In this document: positions 42,788 through 51,284 of the stretch, one piece after another
How the letters are laid out: each line of letters starts with the position of its first letter
Numbering within the stretch: position 1 is the stretch's first letter
Assembly (NCBI GenBank): GCA_008729055.1
Contig: SDUX01000006.1
Location: 2,654,842 to 2,718,841 of the forward strand
Origin: Pyropia haitanensis
Taxonomy: Eukaryota > Rhodophyta > Bangiophyceae > Bangiales > Bangiaceae
Reading direction: 5' to 3'
DNA length: 64,000 nt
Position numbers and translations under genes: made by a program
Notes under the pieces: generated by a model
Database searches by the model: none
Seen by the model: the letters and a program-made list of their open reading frames with translations, nothing else
Told to the model about the DNA's origin: nothing

Positions 42788-44455
42788 TGGGGGTCCCCCG
42801 GGGCGGGAACTCGTCTCCTCCTCTCGTCCCCCCTCCTATCCCCGGCGGCTTCCGCTCACCCCCCCCATGGCTTGCCCCCCCCCCGCCTGCCCGCCGCCGT
42901 CACCGCCTCATCCACTACTAGGTACTGCGCACCGCCGCGGCGGGTGGCCACGACAGCACCCGCTGGCACCCCCCCAGCGCAGCGCAGGCTAAACCGGGAC
43001 CACGGATTTCTTGCATTTTTGGTGTAATCCGGGGGTGCAACGATTTGAGACCCCCCAGCATCACATGTTCCGCCCACGTTTTCCGTGATTTCTCATAGCA
43101 TGCGCTTCAGGAGTAGGTTCCGTATAAGTACCGGGGACAACCGTTACACCAAAAGAAGCGCCGTTCTTGGGGCTACGCTGTCGCACGTCGGGAACAAGCG
43201 TTATTATAACGGAGCGCTGTGTACAACGGATCGAAAAAAACTGCTGCGGAGAACAGCATTTTTAGACAACGCTTGTCGCGTTTTGCTCAAGAGCTATCAA
43301 GGCCGCTCCGGGAAGACGGCCGTGCAGCCAGAATATCTCCCGTTGTCGAGTCAGTCAATAAACCTGCACATGAAGGTGGGGAATAACAAAAAAATTGGTG
43401 CTTCCCTCTTGCCGCCTTTCTCTCGTACGACAACGTGCTCACGGCCGACGCGTGCCGCTCTCCCGCCGTGCGGATGTCCTCGTTCCGCCCACGGCGACCA
43501 AAACGACCCCTCCCGAGGAAGTGCAGACGCGTGCCCCCCTTCGAGCGGCTGCGACCGCCAACCCCCAGGCTACTCGCGCCGCCACCGCTGCTGCCGTTGC
43601 CGTGAGCTCGGCGGGGGCGGCGACCGTGGCGGCGGCGGTCGCTGAGATTCGCGCTCGGCGGCGGCAGCCCGTGCAGTGCCAGACGCGGCAGCAGCGGCGG
43701 TGACCTAGTTGCCCCCAGGTTCCCGGCATCCGCAGTGGCGGTGGCGGGCCAAGGAAGCGGCGGTGGTCATCGGCTCTCTCTCGCAGACGCAGCCAAATTG
43801 TCCCTCCATGCCGCCGCCACCTTGCCACCTGGACTGCCGCTACCGCACTGGCGGTGGCGGGCCATGACGGAGGCGATCAAGGTGTGGAACGCGGTGGATG
43901 GCGCGACGAAGGCCGACTACTCGCTCAACTGGGCGCGCGACCTCAATCCCAAGCGGGACTAGCTCGCCGCGCGACGAGCGGCGGCGGCCGCCGCGGCGGC
44001 AGACCCCGCCTCGCGGTCCGCCGCGGCCGCCGCCCGCCCGTCGGCGAATGCGACTGCGGCGGCGGCTGCGTGGATGTGGGTACGCGCATGACAGAGGGGT
44101 TCGTACTCAACGCTGCGCTCTCCAAGTCAACCGAGAGTTTTCATTGGACACCGTCCGACAAACCGGCTGAATCAAACGCGGGAGATTTTTTGTTCTGGAC
44201 GACAAGACTGCTTGACTTTTGCACCAGTGCAAGAATCGTGCTTTGAGCAGCAAACTCTTGGCAAATTTCTTGCTGCCAACAGGGGTCGAGCACCGTTGCC
44301 GTGCAAGCAAGAATCGTGATGATCGGCTCCGACCCCTCTTGCACGTGGTCCCGGTTTAGCACCCACTGTGCAGCCGACCCGCTGCTAAGGCCGCACCATA
44401 CACAGCACGGATATGCAGCTGCTGGTTGGGATTGGTAGAGGAAGACGCGGAATCA
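42788..44455. other. Mixed block, possible small ORFs
   Basis: 43000-43430 is AT-richer with short ORFs only. 43735-43962 on the plus strand reads SLADAAKLSLHAAATLPPG and ends ALNWARDL-like; its start is not an ATG, and an internal ATG (43864) would give a 32-residue product (MTEAIKVWNAVDGATKADYS...). I do not call it a gene. Confidence 0.35.
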
Positions 44456-44731
44456 TCAGGCGGTGCCGGCGCGGTTGGATAGCATGGTGGTCTGCGGCAT
44501 ATCGCCACCATTCAAGGACGTGACGAGGCCATCGTCCACGAGTCCCGCCATGGCGGCGGCAGCCTTGGCCTCAACCATCACCACAGCCGCCGTCTGGACG
44601 CGACCCACACGCGATCGCCCCTCCAAAATGGCACTACGAGCAGGGCTCATCGCCGCGGGCGGTGCCGGACCGAAGGGCGCGTCTACAGTGGTACCCCAGG
44701 TATCAGCGCCCGTGTTGTTTTCCTCAGCCAT
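44456..44731 (-). CDS. Small unknown protein, dispersed family copy 3 (91 aa)
   Basis: Starts MAEENNTGADTWGTTVDAPF, followed by GPAPPAAMSPARSAIL, RSRVGRVQTAAVVM, an Ala/Lys helix (VEAKAAAAMAG), LVDDGLVTSLNGGDMPQ, and ends LSNRAGTA. It is nearest to copy 4 at 54.9 kb, with the same start (MAEE), same motif order and nearly the same length. Upstream sequence TGGTGCTGCGCTAGG is shared, but here an in-frame stop lies just before the ATG, which supports this ATG as the true start. No function recognised. Confidence 0.58.
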   Translation of the reverse strand: MAEENNTGADTWGTTVDAPFGPAPPAAMSPARSAILEGRSRVGRVQTAAVVMVEAKAAAAMAGLVDDGLVTSLNGGDMPQTTMLSNRAGTA

Positions 44732-45719
44732 CCCGCTTCACCTAGCGCAGCACCAGCTTAAATGGTCCTTGAACGACAACACAGCGTCAGTCAATGGCAC
44801 CCAGATTCAAGGGTCGAGGATGTAGGAAGGAAGAGCTCGGCGGGAGAGCCGAGTGTGGAGGGTACGTGCAGCTGGGTGACAGACAGCGGCTGCCACATAG
44901 TATTCCGAGGGGTTTGTCGGTCGCACACGAGGGAGCAGATGCGGCCGTCAGCCGCTAGGGTGGGGAGCTCAAGTAGTGTGCCATACGCTGGCTCCCCCCA
45001 CGTTGCCGGGGTGGCGCTGCACGTGGCGGATGGGTGGGCTAGGATATCTACCCGCTCTTCAACTGTGCGGTGGCGTACGAGGAATGAGTCCAGGCCACTC
45101 GCGCCGTTGTGAACGGGCGACTCCCACCAACCCACGACGACCTGTAGTTCCACTCACCCTTTGCCTGTCAGACTGGAGACAGAGTTCGAGTTCGGATCAC
45201 GATAGGTGGTGTTGGTGTACTGCAAAGGACCGCATCCGCCATAAGCTGCGCCTCCGTGTCTGGTAACTGCAAGCCTGTTCTCACGCCCACAGATTGGCCC
45301 GCTTTCGTCCCCAACCACACCACCTGGTAATGTGCCGACAGACGATCTGAACCACGTGTCCTCTCTGGCGTGCGTACACGTAAGGTCGACCCACATGGAC
45401 CTCAGCTGCAAAGAGGCGTGGCCGCTGCTCTCCTGCTTTGACCCCAGAACTTTCCAATCGGTGACTTGCTAGATGTCGACAATGGGCCTGGCCGTACGGG
45501 TCACGCGGGTCACGCGTGCCGCGGAAGCCAGTAGATCGCTGTGGTGGGACGTGAGCAAAGAGCCTTGCTGTACGTCTCCCTATTGCTGGTGCCTCCGTAC
45601 GTACGTACGAAAGGAGGATGAGATTGCATCAAAATTTAGAAACGGCAACAAGGTTCGGCAACGGAGGGCCTCGACCGAGGGCAGAAAGTTCGGAGTAGCT
45701 GACGGCAACAGTCGAAGGG
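44732..45719. other. Upstream block of copy 3 and left flank of retrotransposon 2
   Basis: 44880-44960 (read on the minus strand) carries the LPRVRPTNPSEYYVAAA peptide block matching the other three copies. 70 bases after its start a GTACCC occurs, close to the position of GTACGT in copy 2. 45100-45719 has no gene recognised. A (CGTA)n patch lies at 45597-45610. Confidence 0.5.
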
Positions 45720-45991
45720 TATGCCTTGTTTGTTCGTGTTAAGCTGTTATGTCTGCGCCAAGCGGGTGGGCTTATTGACATTGCTTCTCTCTCTCTAATT
45801 GTGAGGGGTGGCGGATTGGGAGCCGCCGACCGGCCAGCTGTCCCCGCCCTCCACGGGTGGGGGATCTCCGCCGCTCCAGCCAGGGGCGGGGGGGATATCA
45901 GCTGGGGGCGCGGGGGGGACCGCCGGCCGCCGACGGCCGGCACGTTCGTTTGCCCTCACGCCAGCGCTCTCGGCGCTGCGCGAGACGCTCC
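45720..45991 (+). repeat. Split direct repeat A1 of retrotransposon 2
   Basis: 272-bp left end, starting TATGCCTTGTTTGTTCG. Identical by eye to 50779-51050 (offset 5059). It contains the pyrimidine run TTCTCTCTCTCTAATTG and then G-runs. Confidence 0.95.
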
Positions 45992-46129
45992 GACGCAGTC
46001 GGGTGTCCGCGCCGAGATCTGGCGCGCGGGCCTGCGACCCGCCTTCACGGGCCGTTTGATACACACTACCGCTGCGCCGCCTGCGGTCGCAGCTTGGGGC
46101 ATTCCCCCCCCCACCCCTGCGGTGGGACC

Positions 46130-47560
46130 ATGCCAGCCACTCGCTCGGGCTCCCGGTCGTCCCGCGGCGCCACCCCCTCGGGGGGATCGGTCGCCGCGTC
46201 TCGGTCGCGGTCCTCGGCCAGTGCGGCTGTCGTCGCCGCCGCCGCTGCCGCGGTCGAGGCGGCGGCCGAGGCATCCCCGGCTCCCTCAAGCGGCGCCTCC
46301 ACGGCGTCGTCTGGGACGACCGGCTCCTCCTCTTCCCTTGCGGTGGGCGCGACGCCTGCCGCGTCCGCTTCCGTCGCGCCGGCGCCCGACGCTGCTCCCC
46401 GTGCAGAGGCCGCGTCACCTGCGGCGCCCACTCCCGTGGTGCCGGCTCCAGTCCCTTCTCGGCGTTTTGGTCTCCCGTCCCCGATCCGCAAGCGTCGGTC
46501 ACGTGGACGTGCCCACCCCACGCCCCCGGTGACGCCCCCTCCTCCCCCCGCGGCCGACCCCGCTGCGGCTAACCCCCTGGCCGCCCTCGCTGGCTTGCCC
46601 CCCGCGGCGCTAGCCGCATTGATTCAAGCTGTGACGACATCTGCGGGGGAGGCGACGCCGGCCGCCGCACCCGTTGCCCCGCCCGCCCCGGCCGCTGTCG
46701 CCCCTGTCGCGGCGGTCGCTGCCGACGTTGCCGACGACGATGACTGGGCACCGGAAACGGCGGAGCCGACGGGTGCGCGCACGGGCGTCGGCAGCGGCGC
46801 GCCTAGCCCCCACGGCGCTGGCCCCGCCTCCGGTGCCGCCGGTGTTGGACGTGGAGCCGCCCCGCGCGCCGCCTTTTCCGGTGCCGCCGTGGACGCGGTC
46901 TACAACGGCTGCCCCAGCATCGAGGGTTTTGATCTCCCCTCCCGCCTCACCCGCCCCGGCACCTTTCCCGTGCCATTCAAGCCCACCGGGGACACGGACT
47001 ACACTGCCGAGTTCGGCAACGGCGGACGCAACGCAATCGAGGCCCACGTGCTCTACATGGGCTGCGCCTGGCTGCGCAACCTCAACAACTCCCTCGCGGA
47101 TTGGGAAGCGGCAGCGGCTGACGAGCGCCCTACCTACGCCGCCACCGCCGCCTTGCACGCCTCCGCGCGCACGCACGTCTACCAGATCTACCACATCTTG
47201 GCTACCCGGTACGAGGTCCTCCTTCGTTGGCGGTCGGACGCTGCGTACGCCGCTTCCCTCCACTCCGCGGTGCTCGAGGCCAACCACACCTCGTTCACCA
47301 ACGCCGCCACGGCCGGCTTCCACGAGATCGCCTCCCGCGACCGCGCCACCCATGTCGCTCGTGCGCAGGGCCGAGCGCTCGCCAACTTCCACCCACCCGC
47401 CGGCGAGTGGGCGCTCCCTCCTCCCGCGTGGTCGCGCGGCGGTGGCAACCTCCGACGCGGCACCCCGCGCCTCCGCCCCCGCCGGCCCGGCCGTGGCCGC
47501 GGCGCCGGCAAGATCAAGAAGCCCGGCGTCCAAACGCCGCCGCCTCCGCCCGCTGCCTGA
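46130..47560 (+). CDS. Gag-like ORF1 of retrotransposon 2
   Basis: 476-aa intact counterpart of the Gag-like protein of element 1. A long Ala/Ser/Pro-rich N-terminus (MPATRSGSRSSRGATPSGGS) with a hydrophobic patch (LAALAGLPPAALAALIQAV) leads to the conserved domain: GFDLPSRLTRPGTFPVPFKP, VLYMGCAWLRNLNNSLADWE, YQIYHILATRYEVLLRW and ANFHPPAGEWALP. It ends in a basic Arg/Gly tail (RPRRPGRGRGAGKIKK), suited to RNA binding. The start is the first ATG in the GGACCATGC context after the A1 repeat. The frame upstream is open as well. No zinc knuckle. Confidence 0.82.
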   Translation: MPATRSGSRSSRGATPSGGSVAASRSRSSASAAVVAAAAAAVEAAAEASPAPSSGASTASSGTTGSSSSLAVGATPAASASVAPAPDAAPRAEAASPAAPTPVVPAPVPSRRFGLPSPIRKRRSRGRAHPTPPVTPPPPPAADPAAANPLAALAGLPPAALAALIQAVTTSAGEATPAAAPVAPPAPAAVAPVAAVAADVADDDDWAPETAEPTGARTGVGSGAPSPHGAGPASGAAGVGRGAAPRAAFSGAAVDAVYNGCPSIEGFDLPSRLTRPGTFPVPFKPTGDTDYTAEFGNGGRNAIEAHVLYMGCAWLRNLNNSLADWEAAAADERPTYAATAALHASARTHVYQIYHILATRYEVLLRWRSDAAYAASLHSAVLEANHTSFTNAATAGFHEIASRDRATHVARAQGRALANFHPPAGEWALPPPAWSRGGGNLRRGTPRLRPRRPGRGRGAGKIKKPGVQTPPPPPAA

Positions 47561-47609
47561 CGCTTCGGGTTTTCGGTCGGGGGGCGGCCACCCAGGCCTC
47601 CCGGCGCGC

Positions 47610-49730
47610 ATGCCACTGGACGGAGGAGCAGCGCCCTTAGCGCTGCACCGGGGCGGTGTCCCTACCGCCACCCACATTCCCCCCCCCCCGACGTCGGAGG
47701 ACCTTCCTCGCCCCTCCTGCGTCCCGGAGGCGCCGCGAATCCTACCGGACAAGCCCGCCGCCGACCCCCGCCTTCCCCCGCCCTACCTATCGGTCCGCGC
47801 GTGTCTGCCGGCCTGGCGACGCCTCGGGGCCAGTCGTTGGGTGTTGTCCGTGCTGGAGCACGGCCTGTCGCTGCCCTGGCGGTCCACCCCCCTGCCCTAC
47901 CGCGCACGGCCCATCCGGCAGCAACCCGCGGAAGCGGCTTGGGCGTCGCGGGAGATCAAGCGATGGGTCACGCGCGGGTTTGTGCGCCGTGCCAAGGCGT
48001 CCGAGGCTCGCAAGGCACCCTGGGCGGCCGCGACCTTTGTCGCCGACGCAGCCCGCAAGCCGCGGCTGGTGGTCGACCTGTCCGTTGTCAACGACTATTT
48101 GGAGGACCGCCCCTTCAAATACGAAAGTCTGGCATCCTTTGTGGCGCAGCTGCAGCCGGGCGACCACCTCGTCAGCTGGGATATCTCGGACGCCTTTCAT
48201 CACGTCCTCCTCGACCCGGCGGACAGCGAGCGCCTCGCTTTCGTGGTCGACGGGCAGCTGTACTACCCGCTCTCCCTCCCGTTCGGATTGAAGCTGGCCC
48301 CGTGGGCACTCACCAAGGTGTTGCGGCCCGTCCTCGCCCACCTGCGCATGCGGGGCTTCTGCTTGCTGGGCTACATGGACGACTTCGCGTCATGCGCGAC
48401 GGGCACCCGGCCCGGCTCCAAGGCGGCGGCCACCTCCGCTCGGCGTCGCGCTGTCGCCTGCTTCCGCCGCTTGGGGATTCAAATCCACCCCACGAAAGGC
48501 GCCACCGTGGGGACGACGGCGCTGGACCTGTTGGGCTTCCGTGTCGACACGGTCCGTCGTCTCCTCCTCTTGCCTCCCCGTCGGCTAGACTCAGTCATCG
48601 GCGCGGCGCACTCCCTCCTGCGCGCGGCCTCATCGCATCGCCGCTGGATCCGCTTGCGGGCCCTGCAGCGTTTCTGCGGCCTGGCCGTGTCCTGCTCGGC
48701 GGCAGTCCCCCTCGCGCGGTTCCACCTGCACTCCCTGTATCACTGCCTCTCTGGCAGCGGGCCGCGGTCCCAGCTGCGACTCTCTACGGCGGCACTCACC
48801 GAGCTGCTGTGGTGGACGCGGCTGGGCGACTCGAACGAGGTGGGCCGAGCTCTCTGGCAGCAGCCCGTGGTCGCGGAGCTGACGACGGACGCGTGCGGGT
48901 ACGGCTGGGGCGCCTTGCTCAACCGCTCTGTGCCCGCACGAGGCTTCTTCTCCCTAGCGCAGCAGGCCGATCACATCAACGTCCAAGAGCTGATGGCGTT
49001 GGACAACGCCTTGGACTGCTTCCCCCACGTGACGGGGCCAGGCGTGTTGAGGCTCCGCCTCGACAGCACGGTGAACGTCGCCGTGCTCAACAACATGACC
49101 ACGCGCTCCCCCGCGCTCAAGGTTGTCTTGGACCGCGTCGTCAGCAAGCTGTCAAAGCGCTGTCTGCGGGCCGAGGCGACGTGGCTTTCCTCGGTCGCCA
49201 ACGTCGAGGCGGACAAGCTGTCTCGCGACCTGGACTCGTCGGACTGGTACCTCCGGAGGGACATCTTTCTCGCCCTGCACCACGCTTGGGGCCCCCTCAC
49301 GGTGGACCGGTTTGCGTCATCGGCCAACCGCCAACTCCCGCGCTTCAACTCCCTGACGGCGGCCGCGGGCTGCGAGGCAGTCGACGGCTGGGCACAACAT
49401 TGGGGCGGGGAGCGGAACTACGTCAACCCGCCCATATCCCAGCTATCGTTGGTCTTGCCCAAGTTGCGGCGGGACCGCGCCACGGCGGTCGTCATCGTTC
49501 CCGAGTGGCGGGCGTTCCCGTGGTGGCGGGAACTCCTCATGGCCGCGCATGCGTCGGTGCTCCTCCCGCAGACCGCGCGCCTATTCACGCACGGCAAGTG
49601 GGCCTCGCCCGCCAGACGGCCGTCTTGGCGAACGGCCGCTCTGTTGATCGACGGCAACAACCCTGCACCCGCAGCGTCGCGTGGCGGGATGAGTCCGAGG
49701 CCGCCACCGTGGCCGCCCTCGGCTCCCTAA
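47610..49730 (+). CDS. Reverse transcriptase-RNase H-methyltransferase polyprotein of retrotransposon 2
   Basis: 706-aa ORF2. The RT has a VVDLSVVNDYLEDRPFKYES region, SWDISDAFHH, LPFGLKLAPWALTK and the active-site GYMDDF. RNase H has TTDACGYGWGALL, VQELMALD, LRLDSTVNVAVL and EADKLSRDL. The C-terminal methyltransferase-like domain reads LTVDRFASSANRQLPRFN and later YVNPPISQLS. The catalytic-type motif is NPPI here against NPPF in element 1, so activity is less certain. The ATG at 47610 starts 49 bases after the Gag stop, and the frame extends further upstream. The order and length match element 1 closely, while pairwise identity looks moderate, so these are distinct families. Confidence 0.93.
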   Translation: MPLDGGAAPLALHRGGVPTATHIPPPPTSEDLPRPSCVPEAPRILPDKPAADPRLPPPYLSVRACLPAWRRLGASRWVLSVLEHGLSLPWRSTPLPYRARPIRQQPAEAAWASREIKRWVTRGFVRRAKASEARKAPWAAATFVADAARKPRLVVDLSVVNDYLEDRPFKYESLASFVAQLQPGDHLVSWDISDAFHHVLLDPADSERLAFVVDGQLYYPLSLPFGLKLAPWALTKVLRPVLAHLRMRGFCLLGYMDDFASCATGTRPGSKAAATSARRRAVACFRRLGIQIHPTKGATVGTTALDLLGFRVDTVRRLLLLPPRRLDSVIGAAHSLLRAASSHRRWIRLRALQRFCGLAVSCSAAVPLARFHLHSLYHCLSGSGPRSQLRLSTAALTELLWWTRLGDSNEVGRALWQQPVVAELTTDACGYGWGALLNRSVPARGFFSLAQQADHINVQELMALDNALDCFPHVTGPGVLRLRLDSTVNVAVLNNMTTRSPALKVVLDRVVSKLSKRCLRAEATWLSSVANVEADKLSRDLDSSDWYLRRDIFLALHHAWGPLTVDRFASSANRQLPRFNSLTAAAGCEAVDGWAQHWGGERNYVNPPISQLSLVLPKLRRDRATAVVIVPEWRAFPWWRELLMAAHASVLLPQTARLFTHGKWASPARRPSWRTAALLIDGNNPAPAASRGGMSPRPPPWPPSAP

Positions 49731-50716
49731 GCGCCGGGGCGTCCACCGCCCGCGCCATCCTGGGCGCTGCCATCACCCACCGCACGGCCGCCGGGTACAA
49801 CCGCAGCTGGACCTACTTTGCCGACTTTTGCGAGGCCAACGGCTGGCCGGCACTGCCCACAACCGAGGCGGCACTGTCGTGTTACTTCGGCTCCATGTGC
49901 GACCGCAACCTGAAGCCGTCCACGATGCGCAACTACCTCACGTCGATAAATAACATGCACGTAGCCAAGGGCTACCCCAAGCCCGCCGCAGGCGCGCACG
50001 TCTCAAAGTTGCGCAAGGGATGGGCGCGCATCGTGGCCGACCGCACCAACTCGCTGCCGGCGGCCCGTGGGCCCCTACCCGCTGACTTAGTGCTCGATAT
50101 TATCCGCATCGCTCGTCGCACCACCGACGCCGAGTGGCGTCGCCGTTGGACCGCCGTCATCCTTTGCTTCCTGGTCTGTCGCCGCACCGTCGAGGTGTTG
50201 GAGTTGCAGCGCCAAGACGTGTCGGTCCTACCAGACGGGGCGTTCCACATTGAGGTCAACCGGTTCAAGAACGCGGAAGCCCGCCCAGACCCACGCCGGC
50301 TGGTCTATACCATCCCCACCGACCCCAAGCTTGACGACGACGACGTGCTTCCCCTCCTACATGGCATGGTCGACGAGCTCCGTGCTGCGGCGGCACCGCC
50401 AAACCGCATGCTGTTCTCCACCGTCAGCCTCGACCGCCCGCCAACACCCGACGACGTGACGGTGTGGCTGCACAAGGCCATGGCGGCGCTCGGCGCATCC
50501 CCCCCGCCTGGTGTCCTGTACTCCTCTTACAGCTGCCGTGCGGGGGGGGCGACCGCCCTCTACGTTATCGGCGTCCCTCTGGTGGCGGTCGCGGCAATGC
50601 TGGGCCACAAGGACAACGACACCAAGACTGCCCTCGCGAGCTACGTCTCGGTCTTGGCGCCCTTCTCCCCTGCGGCTCTGCGCCTTTGCGGCCGCTGGCT
50701 CCGGCCTGGCACATGA
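49685..50716 (+). CDS. Tyrosine recombinase of retrotransposon 2, no own ATG near its start
   Basis: About 340-aa YR in the -1 frame relative to ORF2, overlapping its last 46 bases. No ATG exists between the overlap and SCYFGSMCDRN (already inside the core-binding domain), so expression probably needs frameshifting, splicing or a non-ATG start. Start given is where the YR-like sequence begins. The N-terminal domain is YNRSWTYFADFCEANGW. The catalytic domain has FLVCRRTVEVLELQRQDV (box-I Arg), SSYSCRAGGATAL (box II, with Tyr in place of His in H-x-x-R), MLGHKDNDT, and ALASYVSV with the nucleophile Tyr. It ends 32 bp before B1. Confidence 0.88.
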   Translation, partial: RDESEAATVAALGSLSAGASTARAILGAAITHRTAAGYNRSWTYFADFCEANGWPALPTTEAALSCYFGSMCDRNLKPSTMRNYLTSINNMHVAKGYPKPAAGAHVSKLRKGWARIVADRTNSLPAARGPLPADLVLDIIRIARRTTDAEWRRRWTAVILCFLVCRRTVEVLELQRQDVSVLPDGAFHIEVNRFKNAEARPDPRRLVYTIPTDPKLDDDDVLPLLHGMVDELRAAAAPPNRMLFSTVSLDRPPTPDDVTVWLHKAMAALGASPPPGVLYSSYSCRAGGATALYVIGVPLVAVAAMLGHKDNDTKTALASYVSVLAPFSPAALRLCGRWLRPGT

Positions 50717-50748
50717 CGACCACCGGCGCCGCGGCCATCTCCATCTTC

Positions 50749-50778
50749 TGGCACACCCGCGGCTGGAGGCAGGAGTAA
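50749..50778 (+). repeat. Split direct repeat B1 of retrotransposon 2
   Basis: 30 bp starting TGGCACACCCGCGGCTGG and ending GGAGTAA. Identical to 51255-51284 and abuts A2 exactly. Confidence 0.93.
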
Positions 50779-51050
50779 TATGCCTTGTTTGTTCGTGTTA
50801 AGCTGTTATGTCTGCGCCAAGCGGGTGGGCTTATTGACATTGCTTCTCTCTCTCTAATTGTGAGGGGTGGCGGATTGGGAGCCGCCGACCGGCCAGCTGT
50901 CCCCGCCCTCCACGGGTGGGGGATCTCCGCCGCTCCAGCCAGGGGCGGGGGGGATATCAGCTGGGGGCGCGGGGGGGACCGCCGGCCGCCGACGGCCGGC
51001 ACGTTCGTTTGCCCTCACGCCAGCGCTCTCGGCGCTGCGCGAGACGCTCC
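50779..51050 (+). repeat. Split direct repeat A2 of retrotransposon 2
   Basis: 272-bp internal copy of A1, directly after B1. Confidence 0.95.
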
Positions 51051-51227
51051 CTCCCACCTTCCCGGCTTGGCGCCCGCGTGAGACTCACCGTGGGCGAGTG
51101 CTTCTTCTTGCCTGCCTCCTTTGCGGGGCACGCTGTTTGCCCTCTCTTGTTCTGGGCGCGAGCACATTCTCGCGCCCAAGGTTTGGCCGGCTTGCTGTGG
51201 CGATCTTTGGACACACACGCACCCGGC

Positions 51228-51245
51228 CGAGCCAATATATAAACG
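51228..51245 (+). promoter_or_regulatory. TATA-like sequence near the right end of retrotransposon 2
   Basis: The run CCAATATATAAACG lies in the unique segment between A2 and B2, about 20 bp before B2. A strong A/T hexanucleotide is unusual in such GC-rich DNA. It could drive transcription outward across B2 or form part of the end-processing signal. Function is inferred from sequence only. Confidence 0.35.
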
Positions 51246-51254
51246 TGTATCTAT

Positions 51255-51284
51255 TGGCACACCCGCGGCTGGAGGCAGGAGTAA
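51255..51284 (+). repeat. Split direct repeat B2, right end of retrotransposon 2
   Basis: Exact 30-bp copy of B1 that defines the right boundary. Confidence 0.93.

Larger units (their letters stand above)
45720..51284 (+). mobile_element. PAT/Ngaro-type tyrosine-recombinase retrotransposon 2 with split direct repeats
   Basis: Second complete element of about 5.6 kb, same plan as the one at 0.6-6.1 kb but with unrelated repeats and clearly diverged proteins. A1 is 45720-45991, B1 50749-50778, A2 50779-51050 and B2 51255-51284. A1 and A2 (272 bp) appear identical, and so do B1 and B2 (30 bp), so this insertion is very young. ORFs are Gag-like, RT-RNase H-methyltransferase and YR. As in element 1 about 204 bp of unique sequence lie between A2 and B2, here including a TATA-like AATATATAAA. 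It inserted in a less GC-rich block about 1 kb from copy 3 of the small-gene family. Confidence 0.94.

Noticed and set aside
42459..42992. Poly-Gly / GVAGVAG ORFs through the minisatellite
   Set aside because: Direct translation of the tandem repeat, open in all three frames. Not a glycine-rich protein gene by any independent sign.
43085..43645. 186-codon plus-strand ORF in the AT-richer block
   Set aside because: Starts at a non-ATG codon, has no motif and changes composition midway.
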